A stretch of 64,000 nucleotides of DNA from Auanema rhodensis (Eukaryota > Nematoda > Chromadorea > Rhabditida > Rhabditidae): positions 13,706,001 to 13,770,000 of the forward strand of contig OZ059899.1 in the NCBI GenBank assembly GCA_964057225.1. The letters run 5' to 3'. The position numbers were made by a program, and so were the translations under genes. The notes under the pieces were generated by a model. That model was given only the letters and a program-made list of their open reading frames with translations. It made no database searches and was not told where the DNA came from. Positions 38,581 through 50,220 of this stretch are shown here, piece after piece (within the stretch, counting starts at the first letter, position 1; each line of letters opens with the position of its first letter).

Positions 38581-39185
38581 ATGATCTCAGCGAAAACTAA
38601 AGAAATGGAAAACCGCAGTCGTCTTCGTAAGTTGTTACTCACAAATCTGATGAAAATATTCGAATAATTGTAGTAGCCGAGCGATTAACGGATGGAATAC
38701 GTGTATTGGATCATGATCCCTCTCTAGCACTATATCGCTTACAAGGTTTGTAATGATACGAATTGATGTTAGTCTTAATTGCTATTTAGAACATATAGGC
38801 CGAAGTATGCCAGGCTTAGTTAAACGCAAACTACTTCTAACCCAGGAAAGTACCACTCTATCAGGTGCTCAATTTGACTTGGAAAATGCATTAAAGTGAG
38901 TACAGATAAAATGCTTGTGTTACAGTGCTTTTATTGTTTTGCTGTGTTTTTCAGCACCGTGGATGGAATCAAAAAAGCATCTCCAAACTTTGAAAGTTGC
39001 ATTGAAATGTTGAAGAATTGCATGTTTTATAAACAACAAATAGATTATAATGTATCAAGAAAGGTTCGTCACCTCATAAAGATATTGTTTTCAAAATTTC
39101 GGTTTAGACTACTACTGATGGAGCGGTTAAGGGCCGTAGCAAATCATTACATAATGTGGGTAGAAATTCCCCAAACAGTGATTAA
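38581..39185 (+). CDS. BORCS8: BORC complex subunit 8 (BORCS8/MEF2BNB)
   Basis: BORC recruits ARL8 to lysosomes and couples them to kinesin. The spliced protein of about 135 residues starts [20 protein letters not shown] and contains [20 protein letters not shown], the signature of the family (EPSVALYRLQEH in vertebrates). It continues [20 protein letters not shown], then [20 protein letters not shown], and ends GRNSPNSD. The ATG follows TTATATTCAG directly, a likely trans-splice site, 173 nt after MRPS27 on the same strand. It converges on the lipid-binding gene with 71 nt between stops. Confidence 0.85.
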
Positions 39186-39256
39186 AACACTTTAAAAAAT
39201 TTATTTATTTAATTCTTAAAAATGTAAAAAGTGTATAAACTGTACCAAATAGGTTT

Positions 39257-39812
39257 TTAAACACGAGCATCTTCAAATTTGGCTACAACTCCATCGCATT
39301 CAGCTGTGGTATGAAGAATATTTCCTTCAACCCATCTCTCAATGTAAGAAGGCTTTTGTCCACTCTGTAAATGAAGAAATAAAAATTTTTACAAATGTAG
39401 TTCAAGATTACAACAGAAGCTGTTTGTTTGTGAATTAATTTTCCATTTTCAACTGTGATGATTGCCTTGTACTTTCTACCATCTGCAGTAGTCTCTTCAC
39501 ATTCCTTAATATAGCAATTACATAATGATAAACCCATGTTATATCCGATACTTACCTCACCCAAGCGGAAATCAAATCGACTATTCTTTACGGTTGAATA
39601 GAATAAGAAACTCCATGTACCATCGTCGTTCTTTTTGAATTCAACGGAAGGACTTGAAGCATCTGCGACTTTGCGAAGTAAGAAGGAAACTCCACAAGCC
39701 TATAGTATTAACTTATTGTAGTATAATACGAATTAAATGAAAATAATACCTTAAGATAAGGGTCGAAGTTCTCAGATTTAACTTGACTCCAACGACCTTC
39801 AAAAGTCTCCAT
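39257..39812 (-). CDS. Intracellular lipid-binding protein (FABP/LBP family)
   Basis: This is a beta-barrel carrier for fatty acids or retinoids. The start METFEGRWSQVKSENFDPYL has the family G-x-W near the N-terminus. The spliced order is KACGVSFLLRKVADASSPSV, GTWSFLFYSTVKNSRFDFRL, GEECEETTADGRKYKAIITV and ENGKLIHKQTASSGQKPSYI, then ERWVEGN, ending CDGVVAKFEDARV. About 135 residues is normal. A CATTTAG acceptor lies 12 nt before the ATG and the reading frame stays open to it (FVEN), so a 5' coding exon could exist upstream. A candidate at 41477-41521 is listed separately. Confidence 0.88.
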
Positions 39813-39824
39813 GTTTTCAACGAA

Positions 39825-42800
39825 CTAAATGATTTAACTGTATGCGAGCAAGCAAGACTAATGTGACAATTGAAAACGATTTAAAAACTTTAAAACAACA
39901 CATGAAATGATATAGACACAAGAAAAATTTGTTGAGTCAGTGATCAAAAACAGTCTTATCTCAAATTTCTTATCAACAATTCAACGGATTGCTGGTGCCA
40001 GCGTGCCAATATGGTCCAGATAAACTATAGTTGTCACAATGATATTTTCTATACTTTGCTACCATTCAAGACGAAAGAGTAGATCTTTCATTCATATATC
40101 AAGATCCGGGTTTGATTTCTTGTGATCAATAGCTAATGTTCAATGTATCAAACAACCTGATTAAAAAAAGAAAAGAAAACAACATTTCGTACGACGACGA
40201 CAACGACAAAAAATGGAAGAAATAGCCAAATGTAAAACTGATGTTCTAACTTATAGAATAGCTGATATACCTAGTGTCTGCAGATTAATTATAGATTCAA
40301 AACTTGTTTATCTACATCGAATATCCTCTTAAATTGTTTTTTTTGACGTTCGAAACAATTTCATTATCGTTCATTATAATCATATATAACTACTTTTATC
40401 TAGTATATTTCTCAAAATCTCATATAATCAGCATCAAATTTACTTTTAAATAAACTAAATTTAGATATAATTGGATGAAAAATGAATATATATATAGTTT
40501 TTGTATAAATATATAAGTATAGGTTTAGTTTATTTAGTTTAAAATATAGTTATAAAAGTATTTCAAGTGGATTATTATCTCTTTTCACTCATTTTTCTTC
40601 TACACTTCGATGTTTTATACTACGAACTTTGCTCAAACTATTCAAATCAACATCATTAACTAATGATTTGATTTTTAATCAAAACTTTTTCATTTCTTCT
40701 CCTTAATTTTAAAATTTTTCGATATAACCTCATTAAATTTAAGATGAAACTTAAACATTTCAGATAAAATGCAAATTGAATCTGGACAATTACCTGATCT
40801 AAGCTTGTACAACATCATCCAAAATATTATCAGCATGACAATCATATTATTATTTATTTTTAATAGTTTTATATTTATAAAAACTTCAATGAAAGATTCT
40901 ATAAGCTATAGGAATACTACATATGTTCAATGTGTTTGAAAATTGATTTTTACTTTTGAAATTATTTAAAAAAAGGTTAAGTTGTATTACTTTTTACTTT
41001 TTTTGGCAGATTTTATCTAGTTCTAAAAGAAAATTTGATGGATATAGAATTGGAATACCTTGTTATCATTCTTATATCGTTGGCTAATTATATCAGATTC
41101 TGATCAAATATTGAAGGCATTCGATTCAAATTCAAAGTTTTATTTTTTATTTTAGAATAAGATTTTCTTTTATTTATTATTTTTTATAATAATAATTATA
41201 TTTGAAATACCAAGTGCAACTTTATCTCTTCTTGTTGTTATCACGGGACTATCCTATTGAACAAGCTCATCTTAATGTAATTTATGAATTATTATACTCA
41301 AGGGATATGCGGATTATTTGATAACCGAAGCATAAATCTAATGATACTTTCTCAAAAACAGAAACAAGCATTAGTTTCAAATCATATTTTAAGCTGTAAA
41401 CGCCTAATTTAATGCATTTTTGGACTAATTTTGATATTGAAATAGTCCCATATTTCGAAGTCATATCTGGAGTTACCCTGCGTTCAGGCTTTGGAGCCGA
41501 AAGCTCTGTATCCACAGAGCTCTGAGTAAAATAAAATTAAATAGTTTTTAGCTAACGACAGTTCAATTCGACTTTCTTCAAAAAACAAAAATCTTTCACC
41601 TATCTCCCAGAATCACATAGAACATAGGCTATACTATATCTGATCACAGTCTTTTTCTTCAAACTTTTAGCAAAAAGCGCAAGTTTTATTTTTAAAAGCA
41701 AAAGCTTGAAAACAAGAAGAAATATCAAAACATTTTTTATATTAATTTCAAAAAACTATAAAATTTCTAAATATAGAAGGAACAACTAAAACGTCTAACA
41801 AGCAAGTTGTTTAAAGCTTAAATCTTTCAGGTTTTCACGATTTGCGTTTATGCTATAGCTAAATCAATTAAGAATAAAGAATCTGTATTATCAGAAAAGA
41901 ATCTTGGGAAAAGAATTGTTAAATCTTGAAATCCTTACTCATTCAAATGAATATTTCGATTTTTTTTGGATTTCATCTACTCTCTCTAGTAGCCACGCTC
42001 AAACTCTGCAATTGCTCACAGTACTTTTCGTTATCTACTGTCTTACCATAATCGAGAAGTTCTAAGTGGGGAAGTCAATCGCAATTCCAGGAAACACAAC
42101 ACAAAACTTTTTTAGGGGAAATTCCTGAAAAACACCACAATCCTCTCCCAAAACTCTCTCTAACTTAAACTTAGAGTTATCTCTCTCTCTCTTTCTTCCT
42201 CTTCTCATCTTCTAAATCTCCTGTTCGAAACTTTTTAAACGATATTTTAATTGAATAACCTAATTTCTTATTTTTTCTCTCTTAATTACTACGTTTTCTA
42301 TTATATTTTTAGGTTTTAATTCAAGTTCAAACTTAAAAAAATATTATTAAGCTACGTATGCGTATAATGATTCAACTTGGAATTTAACTAATTATTTTAA
42401 TTTGTATTATTATAACGAAATATCATGTTGTCAAGATACAGATATTCAAATAATTCTTAATTTCGAATCACATTTCTCATCATCTGAGCCTCAAAGAAAG
42501 AGTTACATCTTTGAACTTACTCTCTATAACATAAGCTTCACTAAACTTCTTAAGCATTAGAAATGACCACATTAATGAATAAGAACTCTAAAATCTGAGC
42601 ATAAAGCTTAACCAACCTTTTACTAATATGTATATGTGTGTTTGAATCCTATAAAAACATTAAAACCTATGTTTACTTCAGAAAGTAAACTACTATGTTT
42701 TCCTAAAATGTTTGTTTTTGGCTTTCTTTGTCTAAAGTTTTTAGATATAAGCTTACATTGTGAGTATTAACAACAAAACTTAAGGCTCTAAGCACAAAAC

Positions 42801-43474
42801 TTTGATATATTCAAGTTGATATCCCTAATAAACTGAACGAATGTCAGAATTTTGTTTGAATCCTTCATATTTTAAAAGTTTTATCTTGCGATATCAATAC
42901 CATCTGTTACAAGCTTAACACAATTTCAAAACTTGAGTAACAACTGCTGTTGTGAGAGAGTTTGCGTGTGTGATGATGGTGGTGGTAGGTGTGCGAGGGA
43001 GTAAAGTGGGGTGGATGACGATAATAGAACTTATCATAGATCTTTGTTTTTTCAAAAAAAAAAATTTTGAAATTGTTTTTTGTGAAGAAAAAAGAAGAAA
43101 TTACGTGTTGATTTCTCAAATGTTTATTACATCTTACTCGTACGATGCCTTTTGTATACAATACAGTAAAAGAAAAATGAAAATACACAGCAAATATGGT
43201 AAGAATGATTTCTGCTAAGAAAATTAAAAAAAAAGATTTGAACCTTGTGACGATTAAATCAAATTTTTTGAAAATTAGAAGATGTTTAAAACATCTAGTT
43301 AACGAGTAGTAGCATACATATTAGATACTGATAGATGATAAGTGAAAACAGAAGTATAATTCTAGCAAATTAGCACTTGTTTAAGGTGCTTCTACCTTTA
43401 ACTATACATATAGTTTAGTTATACGAAGAACAGAAAGAGATTGCTTGTAAACTTCAAACTTCAACCTAAGCATC
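39825..43474. other. AT-rich intergenic region upstream of the lipid-binding gene
   Basis: About 3.6 kb with high A+T, homopolymer runs and no complete gene. It contains one exon-like island (41477-41521, minus strand) and a 39-codon ORF at 40213-40332 that I rejected. The rest appears non-coding. Confidence 0.5.
41477..41521 (-). other. Candidate 45-nt coding exon (possibly 5' exon of the lipid-binding gene)
   Basis: TTTTACTCAG on the minus strand is followed by 15 open codons (SSVDTELSAPKPERR) and then GGTAACT, a usable donor. It is phase 0 at both ends, which matches the phase needed to join to FVENMETFEGRW of the downstream lipid-binding gene. The codons look coding and the base composition is richer in G+C than its surroundings. 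No first exon with an ATG was found for it. Confidence 0.3.
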
Positions 43475-45430
43475 TTAGTGATGTTCGCCTTGTTGTTGTT
43501 GTTGTTGATGGTTAATAGGTAGCTGGTCAGGAATAGCTTCTTCAGGGAATTCCAATTCCCAGATTCTCTTCAAGTGCTTGCCTTTCACATCACGTGGCAT
43601 TCCGAATCCAGTCATTCCCTAAAAGTAAATTTCATTAATTATGGTTTTATGACTAAAGATATCAGGCTTCGCACACAACTTCATGCTTCGAACATTAAGA
43701 AAAACATGCTGATATTTAATTAAAATTCTGTTAGTTGGGAGTTTTTTTTCTTTTTTTGACACAAAAATTTGAACGTTTTGCTTGTCTTGAACAAGAATAT
43801 AAAAAAAATATTTCTACTTAAACAAATAGTATTTGAGAACAAATCAAATAAATATTAGACATGTTACAATTAGAAATTGAGAAAAATCAGATGATTATGA
43901 AGAGTATTCAATTCCTTTTTTTGTTTTTGAAATCACTATGAATATTGAAAATTACAAGTATTTCTAGATGATTTCATTCATTCATTTCTTTCTATTCTTT
44001 TGAAATAATTAGTTTAGATAATTTCTCATTTACTCAGTTATATCCTCCATATCTTGACTAACCCATGTTTAAGCTATTTCCAAAAAATTAAACTGAAAAT
44101 ACGAAAATCTATCGAAAGAGCTGCTCTTGATGTGATCAGAATATTTCAAAATTCTCAGAAAAATGTGGCAGCAGCTTAAGCTTGTATTAAGTAGCATCTG
44201 GTTACACTTCTTAAACGATAAGATAAATGTTTTTTGAATAAAATAGCTTTTGTGACCCAATAATCAAAGCTTACGCCAATCAAAAATTAGAGTATTGTGT
44301 GCTGATTGTTGGGTCTCGAGAACGCGAACCGTTTGTTTAGGCCGTGAAAGCGAAATCCTCAAATCTCATTGGTTTGAGTTGACGGTAAAAAGATAAAAAA
44401 CGTTCTCTACTTTATCGCTACAAACTGTCATGAGAAATGAATGAAAAACAACTAATGAAAGGTTTTTATATGAAATTGAGATTTTTGTTTTGTGAAAAGG
44501 AGAGTTGGGGGGGGGGGAGGTTGAAGATGAAGATGAAGCTGAAATTCAGCATATGAACCGATCAACGGCTTATCTCGATGATTAGATTAGTTGACAAGTA
44601 ACAACAACATGCAACACACGGACAACATTGAAATATACGTCACAAAGAACAGAACAAACCTTCTGACTCTCATACTGATTAGTTCCAGATTGGAGTCGGA
44701 CAATACTATCATTAGCTCTAAGTTGATCAATGGACCAGCGCTTACCATCATCAGCAAATTGGACGGGAGTCTGGGTATTACGTGGCATACCGAAGCCAGT
44801 TTTTCCCTAATAACATATAAGCATTGTTAATGAAACATACACAAGTGACATATTGAAAATAAAAGTTTTTGCTATACTTCTCACACATCCTATGTGACTC
44901 ATGCTTAGACGAATGAGTGTAATCGGCTTAAACCGACAAACGAAACAAGTGTTTGTAACATATGTAAATTATAAAAAAAAACATTTTAGGACATGTAGTT
45001 ACACGTGAAAGGCACTAAAGAAACAGAAAAAATGTGTGAAGTTTAGAGAAAACCAGGTTAGAAACATACTCTTTGAGAGTCGAATTGATTTGTGCCACTC
45101 TGAAGTGGTACAATGGCATCAGATTGTCTCAACTGTCGAAGAGTCCATTTGCCTGGAAAATTGTGAAGATTCATATCAAATTTACATAATTATACGTGAA
45201 ACTACATATATATTATGAATAAATAGCTTATACAACTTGAAACTTACCATCTCTTGTTCTTCTCTCGTTTGACTCAGTGCTTGGTACCTCAACGGCAGCA
45301 ACTTTGAGACCGGCTTCTGGAATATCAGAGATGAATGAGATATAAATTTAAATATTATTAGTTAATTATTGAAATATATAGTAATATTGAGGAAACAGTT
45401 GCTAATCGGCTTACCTGCGTTGGCTGACAT
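43475..45430 (-). CDS. Short CLIK-repeat protein (calponin-like, related to UNC-87)
   Basis: CLIK-23 motifs bind and bundle actin filaments in muscle. Five exons give MSANAEAGLKVAAVEVPSTE, then GKWTLRQLRQSDAIVPLQSG. Two CLIK repeats follow, TNQFDSQRGKTGFGMPR and TNQYESQKGMTGFGMPR, and then DVKGKHLKRIWELEFPEEAI and a Gln-rich end QQQQQGEHH. The last exon is nearly identical to that of unc-87 just upstream (DVKGKHLKRIWELEYPEEA), and the segment before the first repeat matches unc-87 (RWTLAQLRQTD). It therefore looks like a shortened tandem copy of unc-87, comparable to nematode CLIK proteins. A 1 kb intron holds a G11 run. Confidence 0.85.
44507..44517. repeat. G11 homopolymer
   Basis: Eleven G on the plus strand, inside an intron of the short CLIK gene. 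Confidence 0.9.
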
Positions 45431-46647
45431 TTTGCGTTTGACAGTCACTCTCACGGACGATGAAACTAAGTGAAGGAGACAGCTTTGGCTGTTTCTCGAT
45501 GACGATGCGGTGGATGGAGGTGGAGTTGGAAGAGATAGAAGGATGTAGACGCTCCTCCTTCACCTCCTCCGTATTCTCTCTATTTCATCCACCTACTGTT
45601 GCAACTTCTCCATCTGTCCTTCTCTCTCAATCTCTCTCTCTCTCTTGCTCGCGCTCTCCATTCCTTCAACACTATATCTCACGTGAAGAAATTTCAACAT
45701 CAATGGCTTTTTCTTTTTTCTTCGTCATCTCGCCAACTAACTGTTTCTTCAAGCATCATCTTGTCGGAATCTCATTCATTGTAATAGTCTTTCATTAATT
45801 TATGTTTGCTACTACCGCCACCTACTCTCTCTAGCTCTCGCTCAGAAGAGCTCTGATGTCTAGATGATGCAAGAGCAAAGCAGAGATAGCACATCGATAC
45901 AGGTGAAGGCAGAGAAGTGAAGAGAGACTAATATACTGAAAGACAGTTACGGCTCAATCTGATATCTCACGCTCTCTGTCATCTGTCATACTATTTCAGT
46001 ATTCTGACGATACTGAAGTCGCGTCAACCGCTTTTTGGTGAATGGTAAGCGCATTGGGGATATCCCGTTCTCTTTTCCTCTTTTCTCTCTGTATATGAGA
46101 GCAATGTGAATGCAAAAACTGAGTCTGTAACAATCCGTCTTGGCTTTTCAATCGTTTCAACATCTGGATGTTGAGCATGCTGCATGCATTGTCTTACTTT
46201 GACTCAGCGATTGTGAAAGAAATGATATGTGGAGGCGTATACCCTGAGGCGACATCTTACTTCTAATTTGCTCTCTATCTCAACCATCCTCTTCAGCCTG
46301 TCCCGCTCTTAAAGAAGCTGATCATTAACACCTCAAGACAACACATTTCCGGTTGACAGTTTCGAAATGTTTAGAAGAACAGTTGTGTGGGTGTGTTGAG
46401 AAGTGCTTAACGTACTTATCATCATCAGCATCATCAGTCATCTTGTTTTTCCATCAAAACCTTCTACAACTTACTTTCAAGCTTTAAGTTATAATCCAGA
46501 AGATTGCAAATGACAAATCAACATAATCCTCAACGAATAATTGAATGACAATACACAATAGTTACCAATGAACTTGAGGATAAACTAGTTGACGTTGAAG
46601 AGCAACCGTTCTCAACAAGCTCAAAACTAAAAATAATCCTGACAAAC

Positions 46648-46680
46648 CACGTGCCACGTGATAATATAAGAATGACGTCA
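46648..46680. promoter_or_regulatory. Composite CACGTG-CACGTG-TGACGTCA element
   Basis: Two perfect CACGTG palindromes start 7 nt apart (46648 and 46655), and a perfect CRE palindrome TGACGTCA (46673-46680) follows within 33 bp. It sits about 1.2 kb upstream of the short CLIK gene start. The binding factors (bHLH or bZIP) are inferred from consensus only. Confidence 0.45.
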
Positions 46681-47174
46681 TTATATAGTTTGTATTCAAA
46701 TTAATTATATGAATGATTATGAACAACAAATAAATTTGAAAATCATTGTTTCTAATTGGAAATGTAACTTCGTGAATTTTATAGCTTAGATGAAGTATAC
46801 CCAAGATTCTTAGTCCAAAATCTGTTTAGGAAAATGTTTTTTCTCTTATAATTCATCGTTTGCACTTAAAACTTACGTTCACACTTCAATAATTGTTGAA
46901 TTACAAACGTAAACTAAGGTCAGACACTTGATAAGATGATGCTGATGATGATGAAGTATTTGATCTTTTCGTCATTTGCGTATCTTTCATCGTAAAAGTG
47001 AAAAAGTTGTAATTAGAATACAAAGAAATCCAGATAAACTTGATGCTGAATAATCGTTTTGAGTTAGTTCAAAGGCTCTTCAGGAGTTTTCTTTGTTTTA
47101 AATCATATTTGCTTTTCATTATTATGCTCTGTACAAATAAAACGACACGTAGATCTTTCTTATACCTTTTCCCT

Positions 47175-47184
47175 TCTCTCTCTC

Positions 47185-47223
<39 letters not shown>
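47175..47223. repeat. (CT)n microsatellite
   Basis: Nearly perfect CT dinucleotide array of about 49 nt with one CCC interruption. Confidence 0.9.
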
Positions 47224-47230
<7 letters not shown>

Positions 47231-47977
47231 CCTTTTACTTAATCTCTCGTATTACATGTTTCATTGGCAAAACAATTAGGTAAATTTTTCATTTTTCATA
47301 CAAAAACTGCTCGAAGATTATGATTAAACATATCATATAACATTTAGTTTCTTTTGTTTTCATATGTAATTTCAATGAAAATAATTGTTTTTTCATCAGA
47401 TTTCAATCAATAAAATAAAAATAATTGAGTCGTCAGCAGTTCATTTCTATTTCTGGAGTAAAAAACAAAAATGAAACATACGAAATGTAAAATCAAATAT
47501 AAGCTTGAGAGAGACAGACAATGACATAGAGGGTGGACTGTCATTTTGGACAAAACCGATGATGGTTGCCGATGGTACCGAGAGAGAGAGAGAGAGAAAA
47601 GAGAGAAGATTCTGATACATAAAGAGAAAATATGAGGAAAATAAGAAATAAACAGAAGTAGTAGACACTGGCTGTAGGTTTTGGTATAAGGGGAGTATGG
47701 TTGAAGTCTCTGGGGGGGCAGGGGAAGTGGGGCTATGCACAAAGAAATTTAAAATTTTCTTTTTTTTTTGTGAAATTTTCGTTTTTTAATTAAAAAATTT
47801 TGATTGGCTGTAGTAGTAGTTGTCGGACACCAGCTTCTTCATTCAAAATTACGATAATTAACAGAATTATGCATGTATCAGATACGAGTACGACGTTCAC
47901 ACACACACACACAAATAGAGTTCATTCGTTTAGAGACGGTCCAAGGATACCTAAATTAGATATATACATATAGTTAA

Positions 47978-50176
47978 TTATTTATAATTTCTCACCTCGG
48001 CTTCTTCGGGGTATTCCAATTCCCAGATTCTCTTCAAGTGCTTGCCCTTGACGTCACGGGAAGCTCCGAATGAGGTCATTTGCTGTAATAGTTTCAGATT
48101 TGTTTTTGATGTTTAAAGGATGATTGTGCCAACCTTCTGAGAGTCTCCCTTGTTCCAACCAGCTTGGCTTGGGATGATGGTCTCAGAGATCTTCATTGAT
48201 TCGTATGGAAGTTCACCTCCTTCAGCTTCGTATGTGGTGTTTCTGCATGTACCGAAGCCAGTCATACCCTAGAGCATGAGAAATTGGTAAGATAAGATTT
48301 TAACCTGATGATCGAACCTGCTGTGAAGCAAATCTGTTGGTACCGGATTGAAGACGAACCATACCTTGAGATTTGCGGTTTTGCCAAGAGATAGAGGGGT
48401 CGAGGACCTAAATCATATCATATAGATCGATGAAGTGTTCAAGAACTGAGAAGTACATACCTCCCAACGGGGCTGTCCAAATCCGGTCATTCCTCTCTGG
48501 GAAGCGTACTTGTTGGATCCCATCTGGCATGGAATAGTAGTCTGATCAATGGAAGCTTCGTGGCTGTATTCAGGATGGTTGGTGTCAACCATCTTGGTGG
48601 TCTCACGACGAGCAGTACCGAAGCCCATCATACCCTACAACAGAGAAATAAGATTCTGAATGCATAAAATGATTAACAAACCAACCTTCTGGGAAGCGAA
48701 CTTGTTGGTACCAGATTGGAGAGGGATTTGACTCTGATCAATGGAAGCTTCGTGGCTGTATTCAGGGTGCTTGCTGTCAACCATCTTGGTGGTCTCACGA
48801 CGAGCAGTACCGAATCCAACCATTCCCTGAAAATAGGAAAAAAGTAATTTTTGAAAAAGAAAAAACGGATTATTACCTTTTGAGAATCATACTTGTTGGT
48901 ACCAGCTTGAAGACGGACAATTCCCTCAGAAAGGCGAATCTTCTCTTCGGGGAGTTCCTGAAAAAGAAATATTTGATTTGATTGAGTACATGAAGCTTAG
49001 TGTTTCAAAGATCATTGAAAAACATTTTTTTCTGATTTACATATGGCATGTAACGATGAGAAACTGGTCTTTTAGACACGTCTTTTCGAACAAATCATCT
49101 AAGCATACAAGCTGATGGAGAAGGAAAAGGAGGAAGAACATTACGTGAATTCCAGTAAACAACATGTGTTTTACGGAGAAATACAATAGAAAACTAACTA
49201 TTTGAAAGAAAACTTCATTCAAACTTCACCAATAAAGTCATCAAACCGTTACGTCCCCCCTTCCCTTTTTCCTTCTCCTCTACTCATCCGTTTTCACTTC
49301 AATTTCCAGTAAAACATATATGAAAATGAATTTTTTTTGCTTGATAACTCATAATGCAAAGAACAACGTCTGATGGTTGTGAAGATGAAAAAGAAAAAGA
49401 AGAAGTGCGAGACAAGTAAAAAATCTTTTTTACAAATAGTCTTTAGGATTAGACCAAAGATTTTCTTGCTTGTTAGCTGTTAGAGTAAGATGTATTAACA
49501 ACATCATTACAGCACAGAAAAAGTACGGAAATATATAAAAAGTGAAAAAAGATATTTAGGATTACCTGAAGGTCAGCAGGGTTGGTGTTGACATGACGTC
49601 CTTCTCTGCAGACATCACGGGGAGCTCCGAATCCGGTCATACCCTGTAAACATGATGGTTAAGTTAGCTTGAAAGAGGATTTCATGGAAATTACCCTCTG
49701 GGATGAGTACTTGTTGGTACCAGATTGAAGACGAACTTCTCCATGAGTTCTGTTGAGGATTTCTTCGGGAACCTCCTGCAAAGGAAAGAAAAAAATTAAA
49801 ATTGTAAGATTTGAAATTCAAAAAATGAAAAATTTCTTACTTTTTTCTCATTTTTAAAAGATTTTTTATAAAAATAAAGATCAACAGTTAATCGATATAT
49901 AGGAATTGATGTTTTATCGGTCATTATTATTCATTTTCATAGAATAATAATCAAAATTTATATTTTTACAAAAAGAATTTGACTGGTTTTAAACAATAAA
50001 AAACCAGAAAATGTGATTTTAAAACTGAAATTGCTGAAAGTAGATGGAGGCAAATTCATCCATACCACGCCAGTACCATCACTTTATAGCATTTATGTAT
50101 AATCCAAGTCATTTCAAAATATTTTTTCTATATTAAGTAATAATCTATTTGACTTTTTATGATAATAATCTCTCTT

Positions 50177-50220
<44 letters not shown>

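Larger units (their letters stand above)
45431..47977. other. Intergenic region between the short CLIK gene and unc-87
   Basis: Upstream DNA of the short CLIK gene and 3' flank of unc-87. It contains CT-rich stretches (45600-45660, 47175-47223), a GA run (47579-47596) and a compact CACGTG/CRE element at 46648-46680. No gene was seen. Confidence 0.55.

Noticed and set aside
40213-40332. 39-codon ORF MEEIAKCKTDVLTYRIADIP faintly like the start of a GNAT acetyltransferase
   Set aside because: It is too short, stops at once, and no following exon was found; the similarity is a handful of residues.
41600-41640. Minus-strand MFYVILGD followed by a GTGAAAG donor as a first exon for the 41477-41521 exon
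   Set aside because: The phase does not match and joining gives an early stop.
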